Assembly: GCF_016679925.1 (NCBI RefSeq)
Contig: NZ_JAEQBW010000004.1
Location: 1 to 64,000, forward strand
Direction: 5' to 3'
DNA from: Marivirga aurantiaca
Lineage (GTDB): Bacteria; Bacteroidota; Bacteroidia; Cytophagales; Cyclobacteriaceae
Length of the DNA: 64,000 nt
Part shown: piece by piece, positions 29,935 to 39,380 of the stretch
Position numbering within the stretch: position 1 is the stretch's first letter
Layout of the letters: every line of letters starts with the position of its first letter
The notes under the pieces: generated by a model
Told to the model about the DNA's origin: nothing
What the model saw: only the letters and a program-made list of their open reading frames with translations
Databases searched by the model: none
Translations under genes and position numbers: made by a program

Positions 29935-30531
29935 ATGCCGAATGATCTTTTTAATTATATTTTCATCCTATTAGCCTGGCTAATTTTTGGTATTTTAACT
30001 ATTTATCTCGCCTCCTGGCGGGCAAAAGTAAAGGCGTATGATGCCGGCAGAAAACCTGTTAATTATCGTAGAGCTTATGTTATAATATTTGTACTCTTAT
30101 TTTTATTAATACTCTCCTTTGGGTCATTTATTGAGCCTGTTTATTTTATGCCTGCTACAAAAGCTAGCCAGGGTGTGGGCTTGATCATAGCTACTTTTGC
30201 CTTTTTTCTTGTGAAAATGGCCTTCAAACAAAAAAGCTTTAAGGTCTTTTTGGGTACTAAAGCAAAAGAAGACAAAGAGATATTGGTAAAAACAGGTATT
30301 TATGGAAGAATCCGCCACCCACTTTATACCTCAGCTATTATGTTTGTGATTGGATTTGTCGTTTTCAGCCCCAGCTATACCAACTTAATCCATGGCATAT
30401 GTCTGTTGTTTTATCTTCTGATAAGTGTTCAATATGAAGATAAGAGAAGAGCAAAAGCTTTCACAAAGGAATATGAAAAGTACAAAGAGGAAGTACCGAT
30501 GTTGCTGCCAAAGCTAAAACTTGGATTCTAG
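29935..30531 (+). CDS. ICMT/PEMT-like membrane methyltransferase family protein
   Basis: This 198-residue protein has about five transmembrane helices followed by the family core GIYGRIRHPLYTSAIM and a C-terminal YEDKRRAKAFTKEYEKYKEE with a VPMLLP end. That pattern belongs to isoprenylcysteine O-methyltransferase / phospholipid methyltransferase-like proteins that bind S-adenosylmethionine at the membrane. Bacterial substrates are mostly unknown. Monocistronic after the guaB terminator. Confidence 0.8.
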   Translation: MPNDLFNYIFILLAWLIFGILTIYLASWRAKVKAYDAGRKPVNYRRAYVIIFVLLFLLILSFGSFIEPVYFMPATKASQGVGLIIATFAFFLVKMAFKQKSFKVFLGTKAKEDKEILVKTGIYGRIRHPLYTSAIMFVIGFVVFSPSYTNLIHGICLLFYLLISVQYEDKRRAKAFTKEYEKYKEEVPMLLPKLKLGF

Positions 30532-30570
30532 TTCAATGGAGTATCTCCTAAGATTAGTAGATTATGGGTG

Positions 30571-31350
30571 TCACCTCTCTAAAAAATTACCTAGTAATGA
30601 TCCACCTTCTTTGTTGGAGTTTTTACTGTAAGGTGCAATAGCCTGGATCAACTTTCTTATTGGCATGGATTGTAGCCAAACCTTACCGGTACCGCTTAAA
30701 GTGGCCAAAAATATTCCTTCACCTCCAAACAACATGGATTTTAATCCGCCACTTGTCTGAATATCGAAATCTACACTTGATTCAAAACCTACCACGCAAC
30801 CGGTATCTACTCTAAGGGTTTCGTTGTTGAGTTGCCTTTCAACCACCGTTCCTCCGGCATGGATAAAAGATAAACCATCCCCTTGTAATTTTTGCAGAAT
30901 GAAACCTTCTCCACCTAAAAGACCTGAGCCAATTTTTTTATTCAAAGTAATGGATACCTTAGTGCCAAAGGCAGCGCATAAAAAAGCGTCTTTCTGAACG
31001 ATTACTTCATTTTGGAAGCATTTTTTTAAATCAATTGGTAAAACTGTACCCGGGTATGGCCCGGAAAAAGCAACCCTTGATTTACCTGTTCCCTGATGAG
31101 TAAAGTGCGTCATAAACAAAGATTCGCCTGTGAGCATCCTGCTTCCTGCCGATAAAAGCTTACCTAGAAAACCCTGGTGCGGATCAGACCCATCACCCAT
31201 TTTTGTTTCAAAAGCAATGCCCTGCTCCATATACATCATGGCTCCTGCTTCGGCAATAATGGTTTCCTGTGGATCAAGCTCTATTTCTACAAGTTGAACA
31301 CCTTCACCAATTATTTTGTAATCTACTTCGTGTGATCTCTGGTTCATCAT
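30571..31350 (-). CDS. AIM24 / TIGR00266 family protein
   Basis: This 259-residue cytoplasmic beta-rich protein opens with [19 protein letters not shown] and [12 protein letters not shown], then [13 protein letters not shown] and [14 protein letters not shown], the typical order for AIM24-like proteins. Their biochemical role in bacteria is unclear. Either of two adjacent Met codons could be the start. Convergent with the methyltransferase-like gene. Confidence 0.85.
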   Translation of the reverse strand: MMNQRSHEVDYKIIGEGVQLVEIELDPQETIIAEAGAMMYMEQGIAFETKMGDGSDPHQGFLGKLLSAGSRMLTGESLFMTHFTHQGTGKSRVAFSGPYPGTVLPIDLKKCFQNEVIVQKDAFLCAAFGTKVSITLNKKIGSGLLGGEGFILQKLQGDGLSFIHAGGTVVERQLNNETLRVDTGCVVGFESSVDFDIQTSGGLKSMLFGGEGIFLATLSGTGKVWLQSMPIRKLIQAIAPYSKNSNKEGGSLLGNFLER

Positions 31351-31539
31351 ATTGATCTTTTTATTAAAAGTAATCGTTATGGTAATATAAGCAAAACCGC
31401 ACGCATAAAATTACTCTTAACAGTGTTAATAAACCATCCATTTCAATGGTGTCAATAAACAATTTTAATTTTCAAGACTTATTAAAGTATAATCCTGATA
31501 CATTTAAAAGATTAATAATATCACTCTAAAAACTAAAAC

Positions 31540-31962
31540 ATGAGATATTTTTTTAATAGTTACCTTGTCTGCATGAATCTTTCACTGGTTCTCACTTCTG
31601 GCTGTGGGGTTGGAGAGGATCAAAATGCCAGACAAACATACGATACCTTAAAGGTAGTAGCCACGGCATATAATTCGTTAGAGGCACAAACTACAAGAGG
31701 AAATGCGGCCATAGCTGCCTGGGGAGACACGTTGAAGCCCGGCATGAAAGTTATTGCTATTTCCCGCGATTTGATAGACAGTGGACTTGCCCATAATACT
31801 GAAGTGCTCATTGAGGGGCTTGATGGAACTTATATAGTTAAAGACAAAATGAATAGGCGTTGGACCAATAAAATAGATATTTATATGGGAGAGGATGTGA
31901 CCGAGGCAAGGGATTGGGGCAGGCAGAAAGTAGAAATTTATGTGCCGGTGGAGGATGAGTAA
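31540..31962 (+). CDS. 3D-domain lipoprotein
   Basis: This 140-residue protein has a signal peptide with lipobox-like LTSGC (about Cys22). The mature part is a 3D (three-Asp) domain: LKVVATAYNS at the start, KPGMKVIAISRDLI, then KDKMNRRWTNKIDIYMG with EARDWG supplying the conserved aspartates. The fold is the double-psi barrel seen in MltA and resuscitation-promoting-factor-like transglycosylases, so action on peptidoglycan is plausible. Confidence 0.85.
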   Translation: MRYFFNSYLVCMNLSLVLTSGCGVGEDQNARQTYDTLKVVATAYNSLEAQTTRGNAAIAAWGDTLKPGMKVIAISRDLIDSGLAHNTEVLIEGLDGTYIVKDKMNRRWTNKIDIYMGEDVTEARDWGRQKVEIYVPVEDE

Positions 31963-32021
31963 AATAGCATTCAAAGTATTTTTAGAGAATAATACGACAA
32001 CTAAAATAAAGTGACGTTTCT

Positions 32022-32255
32022 TTATTCTTCCTCGTCTTTTTTGTTCTTTTTCTTTTTGATAAAGTCAAGGTCTTTCCGATCTTTTAGTTTCTTGTCTTCT
32101 ACCTCTTTATTGAGAAAATCGTTGATTTTATCAATGTCAAAACTGGTTTTAATCTCACCAAAAGTGTCAATTTTTACATCAAATCCTTTTAGCTCCGGGT
32201 TTACCCTTGGCTCTTGTTTACTTTTGTCTTTATCGGTCTTTTTCTTTCGGCTCAT
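32022..32255 (-). CDS. small highly charged conserved protein
   Basis: This 77-residue protein is built of Lys-rich ends around a central GFDVKIDTFGEIKTSFDID helix-forming core. I recall similar small proteins in other Bacteroidota. No signal peptide or known domain is seen, and the function is unknown. It sits 73 bases downstream of the OmpA-fusion gene on the same strand and may be co-transcribed. Confidence 0.65.
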   Translation of the reverse strand: MSRKKKTDKDKSKQEPRVNPELKGFDVKIDTFGEIKTSFDIDKINDFLNKEVEDKKLKDRKDLDFIKKKKNKKDEEE

Positions 32256-32327
32256 AGCTATTTTACTTGCTCTTTTGCTATTTAACGATAAATGGGAGCG
32301 TTCGGTTATTATTGACTTGCTTTCTGA

Positions 32328-33833
32328 TTAGTTATAAATCAGATTGACTTCTACTCTTCTGTTTTTTGCCCTCCCTTCTGCTGTTTCGTTGGAGTCAATG
32401 GGGTTTTCTTCTCCTCTGGCTTGAAGCTTAATTTGTTTTTTGCTGATGCCGTTTTTTACCAATAACAAGCCAATAATTTTAGCACGCTTGAAAGAGAGTT
32501 TCATATTATATTCTTCGCTGCCAATGTTATCTGTATAGCCGGTGATTAATATTTTTACATTTTTATTTTGCCTTAATATGGCTGTCATGTCCTTGATGTA
32601 AAGTGCATCTTCCTCATTTAGGGTGACATCATCAAAATCAAAAAAGAAGCTGTGATTCAAATTCTCCAGTTCATGTGGATAATAAGTAATAATTCCTGCC
32701 TCTGTTTCAACAGTAATGACTTCTTCATTTTCATTCTCTTCTTCAATATTTTTCTCGGGTTCATTTTTAGTGTCTAAGATATCCTTTTGAGGTATTTCAG
32801 CTTTTTTTAAATGATGGATGCTTTCATCTCGTTTCGTTTTGCTACGTTTCCTGGATTTACTTTTTTTATTTTTTGGCTGTCGGATTCTTTTTAAAGAAAG
32901 CATTACTTCAAAAGCACTGTTATTACTCACATTGTTTTTCATGATATTCAAATCATAACTTCCGCCAAATGCAAAATTTTCTGACTCGTAGACAGCGCCC
33001 GCCATCATATTGTTGGCAGTTGAATACCTGAGCATAAAGTTTAGTTTCTTCCTGCCCATATTATCCAATGCATAATACAATGCAGGTCCCGAAACCAATT
33101 CTGTAGCGGCCCCGGATTTACTTAGCAATACATCTTGCCTGATGCCCCATAAATAATCCTGATGAAGCCGGATTGTGGCCGTTAAAATGGACTGCATTGG
33201 CAAAGGTTCCTCATTGGAACTATAGAATGAGGTGCTTGGCCTGTTGAGTTTGTTCAGTGAATAACCTGCTGAATATATTTGATTGCCAAATCGGTCAATT
33301 TTTTGCCAGAAGATACCAGCTGCATAGGTAAAGTAGTTAATATTCTCCTGATAAGCACCTTCACCACTTGGCCGGGACGGATCAAAGCCAAGATATTCCA
33401 CATATTGACTACCCGTAGTAAGCCCAGTGGAATTAATTGCCCTGCTTTGGTAGGCCATATTAAGCCCGATTGCTATTTCAGAATCTTCGTTTATTGGAAT
33501 GTTAATCGCAAAGGAAGAGCTTATTTGATTAAAACTGTAAACTTCATCTCCTTCCGTTTTATCATTTAAGAAAGATATATTTAAGCCGGACCAGCGTCTT
33601 TCACTATTGAAAAATGGTTGCTTAAACTCTGCATAAGAAGATAAAAAAGACACATTTTCTGTGGCATACTGTTTTCGGAACAGAAAATTTGCCCGCTGAT
33701 AATCGTCTGTAGATGCCAGAGCAGGATTAATTCTGTTGTCAGTAAAGCTATACAAGGAATGTATCAGATCCTGTGCGTCAAGCCCAACTGTACAGCCACA
33801 AAAAAGGAAAAGTATGCAGAGAAATTTCTTCAT
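32328..33833 (-). CDS. PorP/SprF-like beta-barrel fused to OmpA domain
   Basis: This 501-residue protein has a signal peptide ending near VGLDAQ. Residues 20-310 form a PorP/SprF-type outer-membrane domain (SLYSFTDNRINPALAST, FAINIPINEDSEIAIGLNMA, FAFGGSYDLN). A Lys/Arg- and Glu-rich linker (about 320-375) follows, then an OmpA C-terminal peptidoglycan-binding domain (LITGYTDNIGSEEYNMKLS and RAKNRRVEVNLIYN). PorP/SprF proteins help deliver CHU_C-type cargo to the surface; the OmpA part should tether it to the wall. It follows its probable cargo gene by 2 bases. Confidence 0.9.
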   Translation of the reverse strand: MKKFLCILFLFCGCTVGLDAQDLIHSLYSFTDNRINPALASTDDYQRANFLFRKQYATENVSFLSSYAEFKQPFFNSERRWSGLNISFLNDKTEGDEVYSFNQISSSFAINIPINEDSEIAIGLNMAYQSRAINSTGLTTGSQYVEYLGFDPSRPSGEGAYQENINYFTYAAGIFWQKIDRFGNQIYSAGYSLNKLNRPSTSFYSSNEEPLPMQSILTATIRLHQDYLWGIRQDVLLSKSGAATELVSGPALYYALDNMGRKKLNFMLRYSTANNMMAGAVYESENFAFGGSYDLNIMKNNVSNNSAFEVMLSLKRIRQPKNKKSKSRKRSKTKRDESIHHLKKAEIPQKDILDTKNEPEKNIEEENENEEVITVETEAGIITYYPHELENLNHSFFFDFDDVTLNEEDALYIKDMTAILRQNKNVKILITGYTDNIGSEEYNMKLSFKRAKIIGLLLVKNGISKKQIKLQARGEENPIDSNETAEGRAKNRRVEVNLIYN

Positions 33834-33835
33834 AT

Positions 33836-36295
33836 TTACTTACTCAATAAAACTTTACCTTTCTTTTGGCCATTGAGCAAAATAGGTTGGCCATCTTTGT
33901 ATTTGCCTCTTACTTGCCAGAAGTAAAGCCCCGCCTTTGTTTTACTTTGATTGTAATAACCATCCCAGCCATTTAAAGCCATAGCGCTTGCATCTTCTGT
34001 TTGGAAAATGACCACACCTTCTCTGTCATAAATAACAAATTCAAACGATTCCACATTTTGTAGTCCGTAAATTAATAACTGATCATTTTTTCCATCACCA
34101 TTGGGAGTGAATAGTTCGGGAATGAAAGCTTCACTTTTTACTATAATTTGAACAGAATCATAGGAAATACAGCCATTAACCGAAGTGCCTTTTACGATGT
34201 AATTGGTGGTGATGGTTGGCGAAGCTATTGGATTGGGAATATTGGTTTGATTAAGGCCTTCTGCCGGTGTCCACTCATAACTGAATGCGCCTTCAGCAAT
34301 TAAATTGACACTTCCGTCTCTATTTATTTCCACGGTGCTATTCTTAATCGATACTTTACTGTTTTCTATGGATACATGGAAACTGTCTTCAATAAAGCAG
34401 CCTCTTAAATAACCTTCTAACCTGATTTGATCATTTTCTTGCACAATAAAGGTTTGCACCGGAGAGGTTCCTATCAAACCATCATTTGCGGAATACCAGG
34501 AAAGGCTATCGAAAGCGATGCCTGTTTCCAAAGTGATTTCTCCCGGTTCACAGATAACAAGCTCTTCAAGTTCAATGATATCTTCGTCTATCAGGTTGAT
34601 AATAAATGCCAGGTTGCTATCGCAATCCATAGTACCCATTTTTGTAGTAAAAATAGTATCATTGGCCATTACATGATAAGCAATGGTATCATGTGTTCCT
34701 AAAAAGCCTTGAGTTTCTGAATACCATGACCTTATGATAGCGGAATCTCCGAGGTGGAGGATTTCCTCTATACAGGCGTCAATGGTGACATAGTTGATTT
34801 CATCACAATACTCAAACTCACCACAAGCCATATACCGTCCATCACAAGCAGATGTATCACAATCTGGTGGCGACACTGTTGATAAGGAATTGTCAATAGG
34901 TTGTATTCCATAACTGTACCTTCCGCTTTCCAGAGAGGTTAAATGCAATTCATTTTTATAAAAATTATTTCCCCTGTTGGTTTTCAATCTTTTAGAAGTA
35001 TTGATGTCAAAATTAGGAGCCAAAAAATCAGTAGTATAACTATCCTTACCAATGAAAATATCATAAGTAATATTCTCTGACAAGCTATGGTCATCCTCTG
35101 GCTCATTCCAAACCAATATTACTCCATCATTGGTTTGAATGGCAGAATGAAAAGATGGTAAGTAAGGGCCGTAATTTTTCTCTACGGTTTGGTTTTCAAC
35201 ATAGGTAATTTGAATACTGTCACTACTGAATTCGGAAAGGATCATAATATCTAAGTCCCCGTCCTGGTCTTTATCGGAAAAGTTAAACTTTGTACTTAAT
35301 GCTCCGCCTGGGGTTTCACGAATGGTGTAGTTAATACTGTCTTTCTGTTGAATGATAAAGGAGCTGTCTTGATTGGCAACAAAAATATCAGTTAAACCAT
35401 CTGAATTAAAGTCTGCCAAAAAACTAAAGGAAGAAGAAAAATTGTTTAAATCAAAAATAGACCCTTCGGTAAAACTCAGGCTATCATTTAAGAAAACCTG
35501 GTTTGTAATAAGCGATGAATTATCTGATAAACTGCTAAAGAAATCCAATTTACCATCATGATTATAATCTCCAGAGCTTATTTTAGAATAATTAGCTGCC
35601 GGAGCATCCAGTTCCTCGGAGTAAAGAGAATCCTTATGAAACCAGAGTGATGGTTTTGTTGGATTATTAGAATCGATTGAAGTGATTAAAACATCTTTTT
35701 TTCCGTCCCGATCAACATCCATAAAAGTTAACGACTGGGAGGGAAGATAACTTAATAGTTTCTCTGAAGTATTTTCAAAGCCATTCATACTATTCTTTAT
35801 GAGGCTTAGTTCTACACTGTCTCCTGAATGGGTAGAAATTAATAAATCTTTAAACCCATCTGCATTCCAATCTTCAATATTAAAAGAATGAAAATTATTC
35901 AATTGTGTTTCGAAGCTAATAATAAATTCACCATTGATTTGCGAATAAATCTTTAATAAATGTGAGGCATTATCAATTTTATTTAAGGCAATTATATCCA
36001 GCTTATTATTATTGTCCATATCCTCAATTTGAATGGGAAGTATTGAAAGACTATCATTCAGTAGCATAGAAAATTCATGATTTTCAAGATCAATTAGCTG
36101 TATGATTGATTGGTCATTGTCAATAAGGGTTTGTAAGATTATCTCATGATTTGTATCATTGTTGATATCCAACCAAAATGACTCAATAGTTGCCTGGACA
36201 GGTATCCGAAGGGAATCAACGGCTGAAAAATCCTGGGCAAAAGCGGGACTGCACAAAGCACAGAAAAGAGCAATTTGTGAAATAAAATTTTTCAT
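33836..36295 (-). CDS. type IX (type B) secreted protein with FG-GAP repeats and CHU_C domain
   Basis: This 819-residue protein has a signal peptide ending PAFAQ. Residues 40-360 hold at least seven calcium-binding Asp-rich FG-GAP/VCBS-type loops, for example DMDNNNKLDIIAL, DVDRDGKKDVLIT, DYNHDGKLDF and DKDQDGDLDIMIL. A Cys-containing and Ig-like middle follows, and the C-terminal 90 residues open with LFTPNGDGKNDQLLIYG, the gliding-motility-associated CHU_C sorting domain. It is predicted to be secreted by the type IX system and kept at the surface. The likely partner is the adjacent PorP-OmpA fusion. Confidence 0.9.
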   Translation of the reverse strand: MKNFISQIALFCALCSPAFAQDFSAVDSLRIPVQATIESFWLDINNDTNHEIILQTLIDNDQSIIQLIDLENHEFSMLLNDSLSILPIQIEDMDNNNKLDIIALNKIDNASHLLKIYSQINGEFIISFETQLNNFHSFNIEDWNADGFKDLLISTHSGDSVELSLIKNSMNGFENTSEKLLSYLPSQSLTFMDVDRDGKKDVLITSIDSNNPTKPSLWFHKDSLYSEELDAPAANYSKISSGDYNHDGKLDFFSSLSDNSSLITNQVFLNDSLSFTEGSIFDLNNFSSSFSFLADFNSDGLTDIFVANQDSSFIIQQKDSINYTIRETPGGALSTKFNFSDKDQDGDLDIMILSEFSSDSIQITYVENQTVEKNYGPYLPSFHSAIQTNDGVILVWNEPEDDHSLSENITYDIFIGKDSYTTDFLAPNFDINTSKRLKTNRGNNFYKNELHLTSLESGRYSYGIQPIDNSLSTVSPPDCDTSACDGRYMACGEFEYCDEINYVTIDACIEEILHLGDSAIIRSWYSETQGFLGTHDTIAYHVMANDTIFTTKMGTMDCDSNLAFIINLIDEDIIELEELVICEPGEITLETGIAFDSLSWYSANDGLIGTSPVQTFIVQENDQIRLEGYLRGCFIEDSFHVSIENSKVSIKNSTVEINRDGSVNLIAEGAFSYEWTPAEGLNQTNIPNPIASPTITTNYIVKGTSVNGCISYDSVQIIVKSEAFIPELFTPNGDGKNDQLLIYGLQNVESFEFVIYDREGVVIFQTEDASAMALNGWDGYYNQSKTKAGLYFWQVRGKYKDGQPILLNGQKKGKVLLSK

Positions 36296-36305
36296 AATTA
36301 TAATT

Positions 36306-37127
36306 TTAGTGGGACTGTTTTTTGTCTAGATTAAAAGTAAGAGGAATGCTCACTTGAGAACTTACAGGCTGGCCATTTCTGGTGGCCGGTTGCCAAGGGG
36401 GCATGTTTTTGATCAATTTGATGCTTGCTTCATCAAACTCTTTTCCCAGGGATTTTTGAATTTGCAAACCTGATGCACGTCCAAGTGTGTCAATGGTGAA
36501 CAATACGATCACGGTACCTTTTATTTCCAGGCTTTTGTCTACACTTTCCGGGTATTTTAAATTGGCATTCAAATAAGCGGTTAAAGAATCTATTCCAATC
36601 AAGGGGTAAGCATTTTCAAATTTACTTTCTGTTAGGGAGCGCTCTTCACCTATGTTACCTTTTTTGTCGGGTTTAGATGTTGGTTGTTCCGACTCTGTAA
36701 TTGGTTTATCTTCTAATTTTTGTTGTGTAGCTTCCGGCTTAGGGCTGTCTTTTTTTACTAACTCACTTTTTTCTTTCTGTATGGCCGTTTTTTCATTTTC
36801 TGTTTCAACTTTATTTGTAGTTTCATCTTTGGCGATTGGCTGGGTCTCCTCATGAATAATTTCATCAGTAGTAGAATCTACTTTAGCTATTGGAGAATTC
36901 TTTTTTTCTGGTTTAGAATTGAAATTATTAAGCACAAAAACTCCGGAGCCTATCAGGCTGATTAACAAAACAGATATACCTGCTTTGATCGTTATCTTCT
37001 GATATTTCTGCCTTTTTTTGAGTGCATGGGTTCTTCTGCCCATCAGGCTCTTAAAATCTTTTGAAGCTTCAATTTCCTGATCAGTCAATTGAGGGGCATT
37101 ATTGGTAAATCTATATTTAGGTTTCAT
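36306..37127 (-). CDS. TonB C-terminal-domain transmembrane protein, possible anti-sigma factor
   Basis: This 273-residue protein has a basic cytoplasmic N-terminus (1-47), one transmembrane helix (IKAGISVLLISLIGSGVFVL), a periplasmic Glu/Lys/Pro-rich linker (70-160), then a TonB C-terminal fold (KGTVIVLFTIDTLGRA, MPPWQPATRNGQPVSSQVS). A single-helix protein whose gene overlaps an ECF sigma gene by ATGA is the classic anti-sigma position. The 47-residue cytoplasmic tail could hold the sigma factor, while the TonB-like end senses or contacts the envelope. Energy-transducer function is an alternative. Confidence 0.8.
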   Translation of the reverse strand: MKPKYRFTNNAPQLTDQEIEASKDFKSLMGRRTHALKKRQKYQKITIKAGISVLLISLIGSGVFVLNNFNSKPEKKNSPIAKVDSTTDEIIHEETQPIAKDETTNKVETENEKTAIQKEKSELVKKDSPKPEATQQKLEDKPITESEQPTSKPDKKGNIGEERSLTESKFENAYPLIGIDSLTAYLNANLKYPESVDKSLEIKGTVIVLFTIDTLGRASGLQIQKSLGKEFDEASIKLIKNMPPWQPATRNGQPVSSQVSIPLTFNLDKKQSH

Positions 37128-37711
37128 TTCACGTCCATTTTAATTCTCATTTTGTCCAGTATGCGGTAGCACCTTACTTTTGCATTGTTTTCAGTGATGC
37201 TTAATATTTCCCCTATTTCTTTAAAGGAAAAGCCATTGAAAAAGCGGAGTTCTATCAAATTAAGCTCCTTTGGCTTTAGCTGTGTCAATGCAGCTTTAAG
37301 TAGAGGGAGGTTATCATTTTCTTCAGTAGTAGGAAGCTCGTTGCTCACTGAGGAAATGCTTTCTTCCGTGAGCAGGATAGTCCTTTCAGCACTTTTTCTC
37401 CTAAAGAAATAATTGGATTCATTAAGGGCAATTTTGTAAAGCCAGGAGGAAAAAGGCAGCCCTCTATCCTGATAAGAATTAATTTTAGTGAGTGCCTTGT
37501 AAAAAACAGTGGAACAGACTTCTGCTGTTAATTCTTTGTTTAGGTGCCTTTTATAAAGGAAGAGGAAAATTTGCTTATAGTATTTGTCGTAAAGCGGCTC
37601 GAACCATCTTGGGTTTTCCTTTGCTTTAGCAATCAGCTCTTTTTCGGATTCCTCCTGCATCAAACTTTCGCTATATCTTATTAAATCATCCAATTTTATT
37701 TCATTTGTCAC
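37124..37711 (-). CDS. ECF RNA polymerase sigma factor of the T9SS-cargo operon
   Basis: This 195-residue sigma factor has region 2 at about 30-100 (YDKYYKQIFLFLYKR, CSTVFYKALTKINSY) and region 4 at about 135-190 (RFFNGFSFKEIGEILSITENNAKVRCYR). It is the promoter-proximal gene, overlapping the TonB-C gene by four bases. It probably controls its own operon of surface cargo and outer-membrane partner. It is distinct from the FecI-like factor at 7.6 kb. Confidence 0.9.
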   Translation of the reverse strand: MTNEIKLDDLIRYSESLMQEESEKELIAKAKENPRWFEPLYDKYYKQIFLFLYKRHLNKELTAEVCSTVFYKALTKINSYQDRGLPFSSWLYKIALNESNYFFRRKSAERTILLTEESISSVSNELPTTEENDNLPLLKAALTQLKPKELNLIELRFFNGFSFKEIGEILSITENNAKVRCYRILDKMRIKMDVK

Positions 37712-37775
37712 CTATAATGTGAAAACATGACAAAAGATACAGTACAATCAGAAGTATTTTATGAAAAGCACAAAA

Positions 37776-37808
37776 AAATGCCCGCTGATTGTTCAACGAG
37801 CATTTTCA
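37776..37808 (-). terminator. imperfect terminator after gltX
   Basis: The arms AAAATGC and GCATTTT, extended by partly paired bases, sit 31 bases past the gltX stop on the minus strand, with an A run on the plus strand that reads as U downstream. Confidence 0.55.
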
Positions 37809-37838
37809 TTTACCATTTAAAATAGAGAGACGTTGGGT

Positions 37839-39380
37839 TTATTTCACCTGATCTTCCAGTTTATCCAATGCCAGACGGATTCGATCGGTTATTTCATCCT
37901 TACCTAAAATTGCAATGATTTCCATCAAGTCTGGCCCGGCACCGGATCCTGTAATAGACACCCGCAAAGCAGGCATTACTTTTCCCATTCCTACACCTTC
38001 CTGCTCCAACACATCTGTTAGGATCAGTTTGGCTTTTTCTGCATCTATATGATTGGCCTTTTCGAGAGAAATGGCATATAACTCCAGCACCTTTACGGCT
38101 TCAGTAGTCCATTTTTTTTCAATCACCTTAGTATCGTAGGTTTCCGGCTTTGTAAAGAAAAACTTTCCATCGAGATAAAGTTCATGAGGAAAGGTAACCC
38201 GCTCTTTCATTGCATTGGCGACTCTTTCAGCAGTTTCCTTGCTGGCAGAGATGCCATTGGCTTTTAAGTCTTTTAATAAATACGTAGCTAACTCGCTATT
38301 ATCCTTGTTTTTCAAATATTGCTGATTGAACCACTTCGCTTTGTTGATATCGAACTTAGCACCTGATTTGCCAATTCTTTCTATGGAAAAAGCTTCAGTC
38401 AATTCTTCCTTGCTAAAAATCTCTCTTTCGTCACCCGGGTTCCATCCTAAAAAGGCCAGGAAATTGATCAAGGCATCAGGCAGGTAACCATCTTCTCTAA
38501 AACCGGCCACATTTTCACCTGAAACAGGATCTTTCCACTGTAAAGGAAAGATAGGGAATCCGTGTTTCTCAGCATCTCGCTTGCTCAGCTTTCCATTACC
38601 ATCAGGTTTTAGCAATAAAGGTAAGTGTGCGAATTGTGGCATGCTGTTTTCCCAGCCAAAAAACTGATAAAGGAGCACATGCAAGGGTGCAGAAGGCAAC
38701 CATTCTTCTCCGCGGATTACGTGTGTAATTCCCATCAAATGATCATCCACTACATTGGCAAGGTGGTATGTAGGCATTCCGTCTGACTTCATCAACACCT
38801 TATCATCTATTTGAGAAGAATGCACCATTACCCAGCCCCTTACCATATCATTTAACCTTACTTCATCTTTGCGGGGAACTTTGAGTCGGATTACATAAGG
38901 CTCTCCTGAGTCTAATCTTTGTTTCACTTCCTCTTCAGGTAAAGTCAAGGAGTTTTTCATCTGCATGCGAGTAATGGCATTATATTGCGGTGTAGCTACC
39001 CGGGCAGCTTTTAATCGCTCGCGCATAGCTTCCAATTCTTCTGATGTATCAAAAGCGTAATAAGCATTTCCATCATCCACCAGTTTTTGCGCATACTCCC
39101 TGTACATGGACTTTCGCTCGCTTTGCCTGTAAGGGCCAACAGTACCTTTATCATTCCAGGGACTTTCATCAGGCGTAATGCCTATCCATTCCAAAGATTC
39201 TTTTATATAATTTTCAGCACTTTCCACATAGCGGGTTTGGTCAGTATCTTCAATTCTTAAAATGAAAGTACCACCGGATTTTTTGGCAAATAAATAATTA
39301 TAAAGGGCGGTTCTTAAACCACCGATGTGTAAAGCGCCTGTTGGGCTGGGTGCAAAACGTACGCGTACGGCTGTGCTCAT
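37839..39380 (-). CDS. gltX: glutamyl-tRNA synthetase
   Basis: This 513-residue class I synthetase has the HIGH-type motif APSPTGALHIGGLRTALYN and the KMSKS-type motif GKLSKRDAEKHG. The catalytic core, IEDTDQTRYVE and the C-terminal anticodon-binding helices are present at normal length. It charges tRNA-Glu. The start follows a roughly 570-base non-coding gap, and the gene is monocistronic. Confidence 0.98.
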   Translation of the reverse strand: MSTAVRVRFAPSPTGALHIGGLRTALYNYLFAKKSGGTFILRIEDTDQTRYVESAENYIKESLEWIGITPDESPWNDKGTVGPYRQSERKSMYREYAQKLVDDGNAYYAFDTSEELEAMRERLKAARVATPQYNAITRMQMKNSLTLPEEEVKQRLDSGEPYVIRLKVPRKDEVRLNDMVRGWVMVHSSQIDDKVLMKSDGMPTYHLANVVDDHLMGITHVIRGEEWLPSAPLHVLLYQFFGWENSMPQFAHLPLLLKPDGNGKLSKRDAEKHGFPIFPLQWKDPVSGENVAGFREDGYLPDALINFLAFLGWNPGDEREIFSKEELTEAFSIERIGKSGAKFDINKAKWFNQQYLKNKDNSELATYLLKDLKANGISASKETAERVANAMKERVTFPHELYLDGKFFFTKPETYDTKVIEKKWTTEAVKVLELYAISLEKANHIDAEKAKLILTDVLEQEGVGMGKVMPALRVSITGSGAGPDLMEIIAILGKDEITDRIRLALDKLEDQVK

